In this document: in pieces, positions 7,420 to 16,117 of the stretch
How the letters are laid out: each line of letters begins with the position of its first letter
How positions within the stretch are numbered: the first letter of the stretch is position 1
Assembly: GCF_907163105.1 (NCBI RefSeq)
Contig: NZ_OU015321.1
Span: forward strand, 2,495,001 to 2,559,000
Reading direction: 5' to 3'
Length of the DNA: 64,000 nucleotides
DNA from: Cloacibacterium caeni
GTDB lineage: Bacteria; Bacteroidota; Bacteroidia; Flavobacteriales; Weeksellaceae
The notes under the pieces: generated by a model
Seen by the model: only the letters and a program-made list of their open reading frames with translations
Databases searched by the model: none
What the model was told of the DNA's origin: nothing
Translations under genes and position numbers: made by a program

Positions 7420-7740
7420 ATGAGCGTAAAATATACAAAAGCAGAAGTAAACACCATTACTTACGATAGAGATAAAATCGAAGAAAAAGTAGGTTCTATC
7501 TACGAAGCTATCGTAATTATGGGAAAAAGAGCAGAACAAATTAATGCTGAAATTAGAACTGAACTTCACCAAAAATTAAACGAATTTGCGGTGCACAATT
7601 CTACTCTGGAAGAAGTTTTCGAAAACAGAGAGCAAATTGAGATTTCTAAAAACTACGAAAGATTACCGAAGCCTACATCTATTGCCATTAGAGAATGGTT
7701 AGATGACGAAATTTACTTCCGTAGAACCGAAGAAAAATAA
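7420..7740 (+). CDS. rpoZ: RNA polymerase omega subunit, Bacteroidota type
   Basis: A 106-residue protein matching the RpoZ/omega form found between bamD and coaBC in Flavobacteriia. The segment IYEAIVIMGKRAEQINAE corresponds to the conserved omega helix that contacts the beta' C-terminus (compare VxxxAKRARQL in E. coli). The rest is divergent, so the assignment rests on this helix and the neighbours. A terminator follows at 7767-7795. Confidence 0.8.
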   Translation: MSVKYTKAEVNTITYDRDKIEEKVGSIYEAIVIMGKRAEQINAEIRTELHQKLNEFAVHNSTLEEVFENREQIEISKNYERLPKPTSIAIREWLDDEIYFRRTEEK

Positions 7741-7766
7741 ACGATATTCGTTAGGATAAAAAAAAC

Positions 7767-7795
7767 AAAGTCACAGAATTTCTGTGGCTTTTTTG
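7767..7795 (+). terminator. Terminator after rpoZ
   Basis: AAGTCACAGAA pairs with TTCTGTGGCTT (one G-T pair), followed by a T-run. Confidence 0.8.
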
Positions 7796-7954
7796 TTGAG
7801 TTTATGTTAGAAAATCTTTAGATTTTCAACTTTGCAAGCTTTGTTAAATGAAATGCCTTTAATAACGGTAAATGATGCAGATTCTTTGCGTTTAAAATAA
7901 CCCATAAAAATTCAAAAAAAAACCATAAATTCGTTCAGTTAAAATTCTAATCAT

Positions 7955-9157
7955 ATGGCTCTAAAAGGTAAAAAAATTCTATTGGCAATTTCTGGCGGAA
8001 TTGCAGCCTACAAAATGAATTACCTTGTAAGAGATTTTGTAAAAAAAGGTGCAGAAGTAAAAGTTATTTTAACACCTTCTGCTGAAAATTTCGTTACAAA
8101 AGTCACGCTTTCTACACTTTCTAAAAATGCAGTTTATTCTGATTTTTATGACCAAAACGGAACATGGAATTCTCATGTAGAACTCGCACTTTGGGCAGAT
8201 GTGTTATTGGTAGCACCTTGTACTGCAAATACTTTGGCTAAAATGGTTCATGGGATTTGTGATAATTTGGTTATTGCTACCTATATGTCTGCAAAATGCC
8301 CAGTTTTCATTGTTCCAGCAATGGATTTGGATATGTATGCACATCCTTCCACCAAAGAAAATTTAGAAAAAGCAGAAAGATTTGGTCATCACATTATTCC
8401 CGCAGAATTTGGGGAATTGGCTTCTGGATTAGAAGGTCAAGGAAGATTAGCAGAGCCAGAAACTATTTTACAAAAAATAGAAGATTTTTTTGCTCAAAAT
8501 CAATCTAAAAATTTAGAAGGGAAAACGGTTCTCATCACAGCAGGACCTACCTATGAAGCAATAGACCCAGTTCGTTTTATTGGCAATCATTCTTCGGGGA
8601 AAATGGGATTTTCGCTTGCTGAAGAAGCGGTAAAACGTGGCGCAAAAGTGATTTTAATTTCTGGACCTACTTCACAAAAAACAAGCAATAAAAATATAGA
8701 AATTCATAGAATAACCTCGGCGAAAGAAATGTATGAGCAGGTTTTTAAATACTATGAAAAGGTAGATATTGCTATCGCAAGTGCTGCTGTTGCAGATTAT
8801 GCCCCAAAAATCGTTGCCAAAGAAAAAATTAAAAAATCTGAAGAAGAATTTACCATAGAATTGGTGAAAAATCCAGATATTTTGAAAACGATGGGCGAGA
8901 AAAAAACGCATCAGTTTTTGGTTGGTTTTGCCCTTGAAACTCAAAATGAAGAAGAAAATGCCAAAAGCAAATTGCAGAAAAAAAATCTGGATATGATTGT
9001 GCTTAATTCACTTCGTGATGAAGGTGCTGGTTTCCAAAAAGACACCAATAAGGTTAAAATTTTAACGCATTCAGAACAAAAAGAATTTTCTCTGAAATCT
9101 AAAGACGAAGTGGCAAAAGACATTTTAGATTTTGTAGAAACTCAACTTAAGAAATAA
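7955..9157 (+). CDS. coaBC: Bifunctional phosphopantothenoylcysteine decarboxylase / phosphopantothenate-cysteine ligase
   Basis: CoaBC catalyses two steps of coenzyme A synthesis. The N-terminal flavoprotein decarboxylase (about 1-185) keeps the catalytic His74 (SHVEL). In the PAMN motif the Asn is Asp124 (PAMDLDMY), and the flap cysteine position of E. coli CoaC is Ser157 (GELASG). The C-terminal ligase (about 190-400) begins TAGPTYEAIDPVRF and has the NHSSGKMG loop. Length 400 is normal for the fusion. As I recall, the Asp/Ser pair recurs in Bacteroidota CoaBC, so I read it as a lineage variant, not decay. panB of the same pathway lies at 46703. Confidence 0.93.
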   Translation: MALKGKKILLAISGGIAAYKMNYLVRDFVKKGAEVKVILTPSAENFVTKVTLSTLSKNAVYSDFYDQNGTWNSHVELALWADVLLVAPCTANTLAKMVHGICDNLVIATYMSAKCPVFIVPAMDLDMYAHPSTKENLEKAERFGHHIIPAEFGELASGLEGQGRLAEPETILQKIEDFFAQNQSKNLEGKTVLITAGPTYEAIDPVRFIGNHSSGKMGFSLAEEAVKRGAKVILISGPTSQKTSNKNIEIHRITSAKEMYEQVFKYYEKVDIAIASAAVADYAPKIVAKEKIKKSEEEFTIELVKNPDILKTMGEKKTHQFLVGFALETQNEEENAKSKLQKKNLDMIVLNSLRDEGAGFQKDTNKVKILTHSEQKEFSLKSKDEVAKDILDFVETQLKK

Positions 9158-9184
9158 ATTTTTTAAAAATTCGTTTAGAATTCA

Positions 9185-10087
9185 ATGAAAAAACTACTTT
9201 ACATATTTGCACTTTTACTGCTTTCTCAATTTAGTTTTGCGCAAGAGCTGAATGCTCAAGTTCAGATTAATTACCAACAAATTGGCGGAAGTAACGTGCA
9301 ATTATTCAGAACAATGGAGAAAAGTCTGAAAGACTTCATCAATAAAACCAGTTGGACTGGCAAAAAATTTCAGAACTACGAAAAAATAAAATGTAATTTT
9401 TCAATCATTCTTGCCGAAAAAAGCGGGAATAATTATAAAGGAACTTTGGTGGTTCAGTCGGTGCGTCCTGTTTATGGAACGCAATATGAAACGCCGATTC
9501 TTAATGTTAATGACACCAATTTTTCTTTTGAATATCTAGAAAATCAGAATATGGTTTTTAACGAAAGACAATTTTCGGGGAAAAATTTGATTGATGTGAT
9601 GAGTTTTTATGTCTACCTTATTTTAGGTTACGATGCAGATACGTATCAAATGAAAGGCGGAACTCCATGGTTTGATAAAGCGATGCAGATTACTCAAAAT
9701 TCTCAAAATCAGAACTATATGGGTTGGTCTCAATTAGAAAGTCCTAGAAATAGAGGAGCGCTGATTGCTACGATTTTGTCTGAACAAAATTCCACGCTTC
9801 GAAATTTCTACTATAATTATCACAGAATGGGCTTAGATAATTTAGGAAAACAAGACCAATTTTCTACCAAACAAACCATTGCAAACGAGATTTTGAAACT
9901 TAAATTCTACGAAAGCAATTTCCAGATGAATTATCCTTTTAATCTCTTTGTAGAAAGCAAAAAAGACGAAATTTATAACATTTTCGATTCCAATAATAAT
10001 GGAGGTGTAGACATGAATCAGCTCAAAAATTTGATGAGTTTGTTCTCTCCAAAAGATATTGACACGAAATGGAATAAATGGAAGTAA
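9185..10087 (+). CDS. DUF4835 family protein, PorD-like secreted protein
   Basis: A 300-residue exported protein with a signal peptide (about residues 1-19, ending FSFAQ) followed by a beta-rich domain, ELNAQVQINYQQ onward. It matches the DUF4835 family, which sits between coaBC and recN across Flavobacteriia. This family has been linked to PorD of the type IX secretion machinery; I treat that link as tentative. It is 27 bp after coaBC, so cotranscription is likely. The T9SS cargo genes at 58857 and 61268 show that the secretion route operates in this organism. Confidence 0.72.
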   Translation: MKKLLYIFALLLLSQFSFAQELNAQVQINYQQIGGSNVQLFRTMEKSLKDFINKTSWTGKKFQNYEKIKCNFSIILAEKSGNNYKGTLVVQSVRPVYGTQYETPILNVNDTNFSFEYLENQNMVFNERQFSGKNLIDVMSFYVYLILGYDADTYQMKGGTPWFDKAMQITQNSQNQNYMGWSQLESPRNRGALIATILSEQNSTLRNFYYNYHRMGLDNLGKQDQFSTKQTIANEILKLKFYESNFQMNYPFNLFVESKKDEIYNIFDSNNNGGVDMNQLKNLMSLFSPKDIDTKWNKWK

Positions 10088-10187
10088 AATGAATCTTAGA
10101 GCTACGCTTTTGTGGTTTGAATTTTCTGAAATTTACACTATTTTTACAGGCTCGAAAACGCAACTCAAAATAAGTATTCTTTAAATA

Positions 10188-11837
10188 ATGTTATCAAGAA
10201 TTTACATCCAAAATTTTGCATTGATAGACCAACTTGAAATTCATTTCAAGAAAGGTTTACAAGTGATTACTGGCGAAACTGGCGCTGGTAAATCTATTAT
10301 TTTGGGTGCTTTGAGACTTATTTTAGGAGAAAGAGCAGATTCTAAAAGCATTTCTGACTTCTCAACGAAAAGTGTAGTTGAAGCGGAATTTAAAATTTCT
10401 GAATCTTTGAAAATTTTCTTTGAGGAAAATGATTTGGATTTCGAAGAAGATACCATTATCCGAAGAGAAATTTTACCTTCTGGGAAATCTAGAGCTTTTG
10501 TAAATGATGTTCCTGTTACTTTAGACGTTTTGAAAGAACTTTCCGAAAGATTGATTGATATTCATTCTCAGTTTGAAACTTCTCAATTGTTCAGCGAAGA
10601 ATATCAGTTTAAAATCATCGATGGACTTTCTGAAAATAAAAATTTGATAGAAACCTATCAAAATGATTATTTTGAATTTCAAAGAAAGCAAAGAGAACTA
10701 GAAAAACTGAAAAATACACTTTCCGAAGGAAATAAAGAGAGCGATTACAAGTTGTTTTTGTTGGAGGAATTAGAAGCAGCACAATTAGAAACGGTAAATT
10801 ATGAATTTCTACAAAGCCAAATTTCTTTAGCAGAAAACAAAGGTGCGATTTCTGAATTACTCGCTCAAATTTTTGCCAGAACAGACCAAGAAGAAGTAGG
10901 GTTGTTTGATGGTTTCTATGACGTAAAAAACAAATTGAGCAGAGTCGCAGACTTGTCTTTGCAGTTTTCTGAGCTCAATGCAAGATTAGAAGAAAACTAT
11001 GTGGAGTTCAAAGATATTCTCTTTCAGTTGCAAAATGAAGCCGAAAAGTTAGATGCAAATCCTGAAGATTTATTGGTTTTACAAGAGCAAAATGATAAGA
11101 TCAATGCACTTTTTCTAAAACACAAGGTTTCAGATATAGAAGATTTATTGAAAATCAAAGAAGAACTTTCTTTAGAAAAGAATTCTTTTGAAGATATAGA
11201 AAATAAGATTGCTCAATTAGAAAAAGAAATTGCTGAAGCTTCTCAATCTTTGCTTAAAAAAGCTGAAATTTTATCTAAAAATAGAAAAAAAACTTCTCCA
11301 GTTTTTGTAGAAAAAGTAGAATCACTTTTACATCAATTAGGATTAGAAAAAGCTAAAGTAGAAGTGGAACTCTCTTCAACGAGAGAATTCGGTAAATTCG
11401 GAACGGAGAAAATCCAATTGCTATTCCAAGCGAATGCTGGATTTGCCTTGAAACCGATTCAAAATGCTATTTCTGGTGGTGAAAGAAGCAGAGTGATGCT
11501 TTCAATTAAAAAACTCATGGCAGAAAATGCAGAACTTCCTACGCTTATTTTAGACGAAATAGACACGGGTGTTTCTGGTAGAATTGCCGATGAAATGGGT
11601 AATGTAATGCAAGAAATGGCAGAAAATATGCAGTTGATAGTCATTACTCACCTTGCACAAGTTGCAGCGAAAGGAAATGATAATTATAAAGTGCAAAAAT
11701 CTGATATTGAAGGAAAAACCCAAACCAGAATTTTCCCACTTAATCAAGAAGAAAAACTTACAGAAATTGCACAATTGCTTTCTGGAAGCAAGATTACAGA
11801 TGCCGCTATTCTTCAGGCAAAAGAATTAATGCAATAA
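10188..11837 (+). CDS. recN: DNA repair protein RecN
   Basis: RecN is an SMC-like ATPase that acts at DNA double-strand breaks. Walker A is GETGAGKS near residue 30. A coiled-coil arm spans roughly residues 150-370. The C-terminal ATPase half has the ABC signature ISGGERSRVML, Walker B LILDEIDTGVSG and the H-loop VITHLAQVAA. At 549 residues it is full length. It closes the bamD-recN block. Confidence 0.95.
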   Translation: MLSRIYIQNFALIDQLEIHFKKGLQVITGETGAGKSIILGALRLILGERADSKSISDFSTKSVVEAEFKISESLKIFFEENDLDFEEDTIIRREILPSGKSRAFVNDVPVTLDVLKELSERLIDIHSQFETSQLFSEEYQFKIIDGLSENKNLIETYQNDYFEFQRKQRELEKLKNTLSEGNKESDYKLFLLEELEAAQLETVNYEFLQSQISLAENKGAISELLAQIFARTDQEEVGLFDGFYDVKNKLSRVADLSLQFSELNARLEENYVEFKDILFQLQNEAEKLDANPEDLLVLQEQNDKINALFLKHKVSDIEDLLKIKEELSLEKNSFEDIENKIAQLEKEIAEASQSLLKKAEILSKNRKKTSPVFVEKVESLLHQLGLEKAKVEVELSSTREFGKFGTEKIQLLFQANAGFALKPIQNAISGGERSRVMLSIKKLMAENAELPTLILDEIDTGVSGRIADEMGNVMQEMAENMQLIVITHLAQVAAKGNDNYKVQKSDIEGKTQTRIFPLNQEEKLTEIAQLLSGSKITDAAILQAKELMQ

Positions 11838-11886
11838 ATTTTGTAACGAAAATATATTTTTAGAAACTAATGATTGAAAAACGATT

Positions 11887-13347
11887 ATGTTTCTAAAATT
11901 TCTACAACTTGAACTCAAAAGTTTTGTGAGAAGCCCGCAATTTGCTGCGGGAATCTTAATGAAAATAGGAATGCTGTTTATGTACGCATATTTGGCGCTT
12001 ATTTTTTTAGGCGGAGCTTTTGGAGTCTATTTCGGAGCGAAAAAAGTAGGTTATGAACCGATTCAACTTTTCAGCCGAATTTTCTTAGTCTACATTGCCA
12101 TCGATTTGTTGTTGAAATATTTTATGCAGCAACTTCCTGCGGAAAACATCAAGCCATTTCTCACCTTGAAAATTTCTAAAAATCAAGTGGCAGGTTACAC
12201 CTTAGTGAAAATTTTAGTTTCATTCTTCAGTTGGGCATTTTTACTCTTTGCGATACCATTTGCAGCGCTTTTAATTTTTAAAGGGAATCTAAATGCAGTA
12301 AACGTTTTGCTCTATTTCGCAGCGTGTATTTCCATGGTTTTTATCAATACGTTTGTGAATACCATTATCAATAAAAGTGATAAGCTGATGTACAGCCTTT
12401 TTGGCTTGATGGTGATTATTGGTGGATTGCATTACTTTGAAATCATAGATGTTTTGGCGATTTCTGAGCGTATTTTCTACGGATTGTATCAAAATATTGG
12501 GTTCTTTATTATTCCGATTGTTGTATTGCTGGTTTTGGCGGTTTATACTTTCTCTTTCATCAAAAAGAATTTGTATCTGGACAGAGGTTTAGAAATGAAA
12601 AAAGCGGCAGGAAAAACCGAAAACATTGCTTTCCTCAATAAATACGGAACATTAGGAACTTTTATCAACAATGATATTCGATTGATTAAAAGAAGTAAAG
12701 CGGCGAGAAGTGCTTTAATTGGAGGAGTTTTATTCCTTTTTTACGGGTTACTTTTCTTTAGTAAAGGTTACAATACCAGTTTCATGCAAGTTTTTCTAGG
12801 GATTTTTGTAACAGGCGGTTTTAATTTTATGTTTGGGCAAAGAGTTCCAGCTTGGGACAGTTCTTATTATCCGCTGATGATGACGCAAAATGTTCCTTAC
12901 AAAGATTTTCTCAAAGCAAAATGGGCGCTTTTTGTGATTGCCATTTCGGTTTCTATGATTTTAGCAGTCGGTTATGCATTCATCAGTTGGGAATTTTATT
13001 TTACCATTTTTGCGGCAGGTTTATATAATTTAGGAGTTAATTCTTACCTCACTTTATTGGCGGGAGCTTACAATAAAAAACCGATTGATTTGAACTCTGC
13101 TTCTAAAGGTTTCACAAGCGGACAAAACAATTTCAATATTAAAATTCTTGTTCTTTTATTGCCACAAATGGTTTTACCAATGGCTGTTTTCGGAGCAATG
13201 AAATATTTCTTCGGAATGACTCCAGCGGTTATGAGTTTAGGGATTTTAGGATTGATAGGGTTTTTACTTCGAGATAAAATTTTCAATCTCATTGTAAAAA
13301 TCTACAGAACTGAAAAATATTCTACCATTGCTGCTTTTAAAAAATAA
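11887..13347 (+). CDS. DUF5687 family membrane protein, ABC-2-like permease
   Basis: A 486-residue integral membrane protein with about ten to twelve hydrophobic segments in two clusters, separated by a soluble stretch near residues 225-275. It resembles DUF5687, a Bacteroidota family paired with ABC ATPases. An ATPase gene follows 180 bp downstream on the same strand, so the two probably form an exporter or membrane-remodelling transporter of unknown substrate. The intervening region contains a dispersed repeat, which is unusual for a pair expected to be cotranscribed. Confidence 0.75.
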   Translation: MFLKFLQLELKSFVRSPQFAAGILMKIGMLFMYAYLALIFLGGAFGVYFGAKKVGYEPIQLFSRIFLVYIAIDLLLKYFMQQLPAENIKPFLTLKISKNQVAGYTLVKILVSFFSWAFLLFAIPFAALLIFKGNLNAVNVLLYFAACISMVFINTFVNTIINKSDKLMYSLFGLMVIIGGLHYFEIIDVLAISERIFYGLYQNIGFFIIPIVVLLVLAVYTFSFIKKNLYLDRGLEMKKAAGKTENIAFLNKYGTLGTFINNDIRLIKRSKAARSALIGGVLFLFYGLLFFSKGYNTSFMQVFLGIFVTGGFNFMFGQRVPAWDSSYYPLMMTQNVPYKDFLKAKWALFVIAISVSMILAVGYAFISWEFYFTIFAAGLYNLGVNSYLTLLAGAYNKKPIDLNSASKGFTSGQNNFNIKILVLLLPQMVLPMAVFGAMKYFFGMTPAVMSLGILGLIGFLLRDKIFNLIVKIYRTEKYSTIAAFKK

Positions 13348-13359
13348 TGATTAAAATTT

Positions 13360-13466
13360 GGGCGTGCCTTTTTTCCAAGCTTTCTTACAGAGCCAAAGCA
13401 AAAAAGTCGGTCTACACTTCCAATCTTTTTTTGCAAAAAAGGATTTCCAGTTTCGCCCTCACGCAA
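13360..13466. repeat. Likely dispersed intergenic repeat (GGGCGTGCC ... CCCTCACGCA type)
   Basis: Between the permease and ATPase genes lies a noncoding stretch starting GGGCGTGCC and ending GCCCTCACGCA, with a central TTTTTTGCAAAAAA palindrome at 13427-13440. I recall similar elements scattered in Flavobacteriia genomes; only this one is seen here. It is followed by a short ATTACCAACTACTAATTAC-type quasi-tandem stretch (13483-13527). A 61-residue frame across it is compositionally unlike a protein and is left out. Confidence 0.45.
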
Positions 13467-13528
13467 AATCACAACCAAAATAAATATACCAATTACCAAC
13501 TACTAATTACTAAATACCAATTACTATC

Positions 13529-14236
13529 ATGATAAACATTCAAAATATTTCTAAAATTTACGGAACCGCAAAAGTGCTTAACATACAAGAACTTACTATT
13601 CCCAAAGGCGAAACTTTTGGTTTGGTAGGTAATAACGGAGCAGGAAAAACCACGCTCTTTAGCTTGCTTTTAGATTTAATTGAGCCTAGTTCAGGAAGCA
13701 TTCAAATTGATGGAATTCAAGTAAATAAGTCAGAAAATTGGAAAAATAAAGTTTCTGCATTTATAGATGACAGTTTCTTAATTGGTTATCTTACTCCAGA
13801 AGAATATTTTTACTTTTTAGGCGAATTGCGCGGACAAAACAAAGCTTCTGTAGACGAATTTCTAAAACAATTCGAAGATTTATTTAATGGCGAAATTCTC
13901 AATGCTAGAAAATACATCAGAGATTTATCGAAAGGAAATCAGAAAAAAGTAGGAATTGTAGGCGCTTTAATTGGCAATCCAGAAATCATTGTTTTAGATG
14001 AACCTTTCGCGAATTTGGATCCTTCTACACAGATTAAATTAAAGAACCTTATTAAAGTGCTTTCTCAAAATGCAGAAGTTACCTTCTTAATTTCTAGCCA
14101 TGATTTGGCGCACACTACAGAAGTTTGCAACCGAATTGTAGCCATCAATAAAGGAGTCGTGGTAAAAGATATTTCTACCAATTCTGAGACCTTAAAAGAA
14201 TTAGAAGAATATTTTGCCAGTCAAGTAAGTTTATAG
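13529..14236 (+). CDS. ABC transporter ATP-binding protein
   Basis: A 235-residue ABC ATPase. Walker A is GNNGAGKTT near residue 37. The signature is LSKGNQKKVG, in place of LSGGQ, near 135; Walker B and D-loop are VLDEPFANLD near 155, and the H-loop is SSHDL near 190. It is probably the partner of the DUF5687 permease upstream. Type and substrate are unknown; the form resembles ABC-2/CcmA-type ATPases. A strong terminator follows. Confidence 0.9.
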   Translation: MINIQNISKIYGTAKVLNIQELTIPKGETFGLVGNNGAGKTTLFSLLLDLIEPSSGSIQIDGIQVNKSENWKNKVSAFIDDSFLIGYLTPEEYFYFLGELRGQNKASVDEFLKQFEDLFNGEILNARKYIRDLSKGNQKKVGIVGALIGNPEIIVLDEPFANLDPSTQIKLKNLIKVLSQNAEVTFLISSHDLAHTTEVCNRIVAINKGVVVKDISTNSETLKELEEYFASQVSL

Positions 14237-14258
14237 ACTAGCTTTTTTTTTAAGAACC

Positions 14259-14309
14259 AACCCTTTTTGCGTTTTTTGCTTTTGCATAGAACGCAGAAAG
14301 GGTTTTTTT
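14259..14309 (+). terminator. Terminator after the ABC ATPase
   Basis: A 15-bp stem (AACCCTTTTTGCGTT with AACGCAGAAAGGGTT, one mismatch) closes a 16-nt loop and ends in a run of T. Confidence 0.85.
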
Positions 14310-14404
14310 GTTTTTAATACTCGCAATATTATCTTTCCTCTATTTGATTTATTTCGTAAATTTACACTTCAATTTTGAAGATGAAAGAGAAGGTTTTTAA
14401 CTTC

Positions 14405-14432
14405 AAAAATCGTAAATCAAAAATCGTAAATC
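14405..14432. repeat. 14-bp direct repeat, two units
   Basis: AAAAATCGTAAATC occurs twice in tandem, ten bases before the fumarase start codon. It may be a protein-binding site or simple slippage. Confidence 0.55.
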
Positions 14433-14441
14433 AAATATAAA

Positions 14442-16049
14442 ATGGACTTTATTTACCAAGATCCGTATCCAATTCTAAAGGATGACACTGTTTATAAAAA
14501 ACTCACTTCAGATTACGTAAAAGTAGAACAATTAGGTGATAGAGAAATCTTAACCGTTGACCCAAAAGGTTTAGAACTTTTGGCAGAAAAAGCAATGGAA
14601 GATGTTTCTTTTATGCTTCGTTCTGAGCATTTGGCAAGTTTACGCAGAATTATAGATGATCCAGAAGCTACTGATAATGATAGATTTGTAGCGTATAATT
14701 TATTACAAAATGCAGCGGTTGCCGTGGAAGGTGCATTGCCTTCTTGCCAAGATACAGGAACTGCAATTGTGGTAGCAAAAAAAGGAGAAAATGTTTACAC
14801 TGGAGTTGATGACGGAGAATTTTTAAGCCGAGGAATTTTCAATACCTATAAAAATAGAAATTTAAGATATTCTCAGATTGTTCCTTTGAGCATGTTTGAA
14901 GAGAAAAATTCGGGTTCTAACCTTCCTGCACAAATTGATATTTATGCAAAAAAAGGAAATTATTACGAATTTTTATTCTTAACAAAAGGAGGTGGTTCTG
15001 CCAACAAAACTTTTCTTTATCAAAAAACAAAATCTTTATTAAATGATAAATCTTTAGAAGAATTTATTCGTGAAAAAATTATGGATTTAGGAACAGCAGC
15101 TTGTCCACCTTATCATTTAGCTTTAGTTATTGGTGGAACTTCTGCCGAAGCCAATTTAGCAGCGGTAAAAAAAGCTTCAGCTAAATATTATGACAACCTT
15201 CCTACAGAAGGAAATATGGCTGGTCAAGCGTTCAGAGATTTAGAATGGGAGAAAAGAGTGCAAGAAATTTGTCAGGAATCTGCAATCGGAGCGCAATTTG
15301 GCGGGAAATATCTAACTCACGATGTTAGAGTAATTAGACTTCCAAGACACGCTGCAAGTTGCCCAGTTGGAATGGGAGTTTCTTGTTCTGCAGATAGAAA
15401 TATCAAAGGAAAAATCACCAAAGACGGTATTTTCTTGGAGCAATTAGAAACCAATCCAGCGCAATATTTACCAGAAACAGCTCCACATTTAGAGCCAGCT
15501 GTGGAAATAGATTTGAATAAACCAATGCCAGAAATTTTGGCAGAATTGTCTAAATACCCTATCAAAACTCGTCTAAAACTGAACGGAACATTGATTGTTG
15601 CAAGAGATATTGCTCACGCAAAAATCAAAGAATTATTAGATGCTGGAAAACCAATGCCAGAATATTTTAAAAATCACCCAATTTATTACGCTGGTCCTGC
15701 CAAAACTCCAGAAGGAATGCCAAGTGGAAGTTTCGGGCCTACAACTGCGGGAAGAATGGATGTTTACGTAGATGAATTCCAAGCGAATGGAGGAAGCATG
15801 ATTATGCTTGCTAAGGGAAATAGAAGCAAAGATGTTACCAATGCTTGCGCGAAATACGGCGGTTTCTATCTAGGTTCTATTGGTGGTCCTGCTGCAATTT
15901 TGGCGAAAGAAAATATTCTTTCCGTGGAAGTAGTAGATTTCCCAGAATTAGGAATGGAAGCGGTAAGAAAAATAGAAGTGAAAGATTTCCCTGCGTTTAT
16001 CATTACAGATGATAAGGGCAATGATTTCTTTGCCGCTTTGGCGCATTAA
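14442..16049 (+). CDS. fumA: Fumarate hydratase, class I (iron-sulfur)
   Basis: This enzyme hydrates fumarate to malate in the TCA cycle with an oxygen-sensitive [4Fe-4S] cluster. It is the single-chain class I form of 535 residues. Cluster cysteines are recognisable in SCQDTGTA (about residue 105), TAACPPYH (about 222) and [10 protein letters not shown] (about 306). The C-terminal part has the beta-subunit pattern GPTTAGRMD and GGPAA. Class I, rather than the iron-free class II, fits a low-oxygen lifestyle. It is convergent with the next gene and shares a bidirectional terminator. Confidence 0.94.
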   Translation: MDFIYQDPYPILKDDTVYKKLTSDYVKVEQLGDREILTVDPKGLELLAEKAMEDVSFMLRSEHLASLRRIIDDPEATDNDRFVAYNLLQNAAVAVEGALPSCQDTGTAIVVAKKGENVYTGVDDGEFLSRGIFNTYKNRNLRYSQIVPLSMFEEKNSGSNLPAQIDIYAKKGNYYEFLFLTKGGGSANKTFLYQKTKSLLNDKSLEEFIREKIMDLGTAACPPYHLALVIGGTSAEANLAAVKKASAKYYDNLPTEGNMAGQAFRDLEWEKRVQEICQESAIGAQFGGKYLTHDVRVIRLPRHAASCPVGMGVSCSADRNIKGKITKDGIFLEQLETNPAQYLPETAPHLEPAVEIDLNKPMPEILAELSKYPIKTRLKLNGTLIVARDIAHAKIKELLDAGKPMPEYFKNHPIYYAGPAKTPEGMPSGSFGPTTAGRMDVYVDEFQANGGSMIMLAKGNRSKDVTNACAKYGGFYLGSIGGPAAILAKENILSVEVVDFPELGMEAVRKIEVKDFPAFIITDDKGNDFFAALAH

Positions 16050-16066
16050 AAAATATTACATAAAAG

Positions 16067-16096
16067 AAAAGAGAGCGAAAATTTCGCTCTCTTTTT
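16067..16096. terminator. Bidirectional terminator between fumA and the CoA-disulfide reductase gene
   Basis: AAAAGAGAGCGAAA and its complement form a perfect stem with A and T runs on both sides, between convergent genes. Confidence 0.85.
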
Positions 16097-16117
16097 ATAT
16101 TCACAAATCTTTTGAAA

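Noticed and set aside
13347-13532. A 61-residue frame between the permease and ABC ATPase genes
   Set aside because: It crosses the repeat element and the ATTACCAACTAC-type quasi-tandem DNA, and its composition does not resemble a protein.
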